Shown here in pieces: positions 62,884 through 64,000 of a DNA stretch of 64,000 nt. Under the pieces are notes generated by a model. That model was not told the origin of the DNA, did no database searches, and saw nothing but the letters and a program-made list of their open reading frames with translations. The stretch spans positions 124,001 to 188,000 of the forward strand of contig NAJO01000001.1 in assembly GCA_002077065.1 (NCBI GenBank). The letters run 5' to 3'. The stretch's first letter is position 1. Each line of letters starts with the position of its first letter. The translations under genes and the position numbers were made by a program. The stretch comes from Cryoendolithus antarcticus. Lineage: Eukaryota > Ascomycota > Dothideomycetes > Cladosporiales > Cladosporiaceae.

Positions 62884-64000
62884 TCACAAGAAGCCAGATT
62901 CCGACAGTAATCTGCACACCCGGTCAGCATCTCACTCAGCAGCGATGTCTTAATCGAATACACTCACCTCGCAATCTTCTCATCCTCCCTCTCCCTCGGC
63001 TCAACGTGCAGACTCCGCTCATACATCTCATGCACATCCCCGGCAGTCTGCATATTATGCAAAATATACTCCTGCAGCTCCGGCACAGCCTGCAGTCCGT
63101 AAGGCACGTTCTGATACTGCTGGATATCCCTAATGACCTCCGCAGTCTTGGCCCGCTTCGCAAAATTGATAAGCTGACTCTTCTTAATGATACTCGGGAT
63201 GCCATCTTCAATAAATGTCAAATCCGTGAGATAGATGCCGAAAAATGGTATGCAGGGCGGGATGGCCTTTTGCAGCGCTTCGCGGTACTCGAGGAAGTTC
63301 TTCGTGGAGCCCATAAGTTTGCGCATGGATTCGAGGACTTGGGTCGTGCGGGCGTTGACTTGCTGCCAGGTGCGGTTGAGGCGGTGGATGGGCGCGGAGC
63401 CGAGCGCGGAGATGATGGAGGTTAGGCAGGAGAAGTTGCTCAGAAAGCGGCATTTGTCGGCTATGGCGACGAAGTGCTTGATCACTACTACGCGGCGTTT
63501 GACGTCTGCTTGCGTGAGGATCATCTGCGCAACCCAGTTTGTGAGTTGATTGGAGTGGAGGATGAGAGCTTTGACATTCGCGGCTGGGTCGAGGGTAGGG
63601 TCGCCGACTTTCTTGTGCCAGGTTTTGTTGAGGCATTCGGTGGGTTTTATCTTGCCGTAGAGGCGGGACTCGATGATTGTGAGTTGGCGGGCGAATTCGA
63701 GGGCGTCTATGTCGAGGAATTTGAGCTTCTTCATGTTTTTTGGGACGATCGGGGGAGGTGCTTGAGAGTTCATTGTGAGAATTAGCTTCTTGCTGGAAGC
63801 ATCTTGGCCGCGCATTCGCTGCTCGATAGCTGTCATTAGTGGACCAGCTCCTGGCGTGCTTGTAGACTGTACAGTGTCCTTTGCGAAGTTGTACACCCGC
63901 TGCATGAGCTGCTGGCTAGCCTCGTCGCTGCCCTCCATCCAGTAGGTGTCGAACCACGACTTCAGGATGTTGACCACTCGAAAGCGAATCGGCTTCTGCT
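62884..64000 (-). CDS. Cdc25-type Ras guanine-nucleotide exchange factor, C-terminal part (cut by window edge)
   Basis: The frame runs from the right edge without a stop; the start is outside the window. The catalytic exon ends at 62968 and is followed by a 56-nt intron and a last exon 62911-62884 giving ARLLSESGFL. Visible: end of the RasGEF-N domain (PIRFRVVNILKSWFDTYWME), then the Cdc25 domain: FLDIDALEFARQLTIIESRL, YGKIKPTECLNKTW, NQLTNWVAQMILTQADVKRR, VVVIKHFVAIADKCRFLSNF, APIHRLNRTW, IPFFGIYLTDLTFIEDGIPS and the QYQNVPYGLQAVPELQEYIL end. It activates Ras at membranes in nutrient and morphogenesis signalling. The catalytic helical hairpin region looks complete. Upstream domains, such as SH3, cannot be judged. 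Confidence 0.93.

Noticed and set aside
62385..62963. 192-codon minus-strand frame
   Set aside because: Overlaps the RasGEF last exon and the GH16 start and has no domain; the RasGEF intron and last exon explain the first part.
1..64000. tRNA or rRNA genes, CRISPR arrays
   Set aside because: A scan for B-box-like GGTTCGA and its complement found only isolated partial matches without a cloverleaf; no direct-repeat arrays with spacers were seen.
1..64000. Secondary-metabolite gene cluster
   Set aside because: GMC, MFS and epoxide hydrolase genes are present but far apart, with no PKS, NRPS, terpene cyclase or cluster regulator between them.

Overview
The window is nuclear DNA of a filamentous ascomycete. 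Genes are split by many short introns (about 46-110 nt, GT...AG, with CTAAC/CTGAC branch sites). Protein content (AA9 lytic polysaccharide monooxygenase, cutinase, HET-type incompatibility protein, AIG2-like protein, DUF4211 protein, Sec2-domain protein) fits a Dothideomycetes-like, plant- or litter-associated fungus; that placement is inference. Both ends cut through genes: a HET-type gene on the left and a Cdc25-type RasGEF on the right.

Layout. 0-11 kb: HET-type C-terminus, secreted AA9-CBM1, Sec2-domain protein, a GMC oxidoreductase with a one-base frameshift, a class II-like eIF4E, HEM3 (hydroxymethylbilane synthase) and a low-complexity Ala/Ser/Thr/Pro protein. 11.8-14.5 kb: a tandem pair of three-exon paralogues of unknown function, the second frameshifted. 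14.6-25 kb: a protein with a fungal NLR-type N-terminal domain, eIF4B, a Gly-rich Tim17-like membrane protein, a U-box cyclophilin (PPIL2/Cyp8 type) and a four-BRCT Dpb11/TopBP1 homologue. 25.9-31 kb: an accessory island with a decayed tyrosine-recombinase gene (DUF3435/Crypton/Starship-captain style) that ends in five Cys/His repeats, followed by gene-poor DNA holding a 43-bp minisatellite. 31-41.4 kb: G-protein beta subunit, phosducin-like protein, two convergent F-box-like paralogues and an alpha-arrestin. 43-50.5 kb: RPS29, a possible small divergent gene, cutinase, an MFS transporter with two in-frame TAG codons and a DUF4211 protein. 50.8-64 kb: aprataxin/Hnt3, a CCCH zinc-finger protein, a Q/G/P-rich vWA protein, an AIG2-like protein, an epoxide hydrolase, a GPI-type GH16 glucanase and the RasGEF.

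Links between genes. G-beta and its assembly chaperone class (phosducin-like) are adjacent on the same strand. A Ras exchange factor and an arrestin adaptor add to the signalling content. AA9, GMC, cutinase and GH16 form a modest carbohydrate/cutin-attack set, but scattered and not clustered. Two cap-dependent translation factors (eIF4E-like, eIF4B) and RPS29 are here as ordinary housekeeping genes. Exon coordinates were worked out by hand from splice signals, reading phase and family conservation; total coding length divides by three for every gene except the three reported as frameshifted. The recombinase remnant was not modelled as a complete gene.
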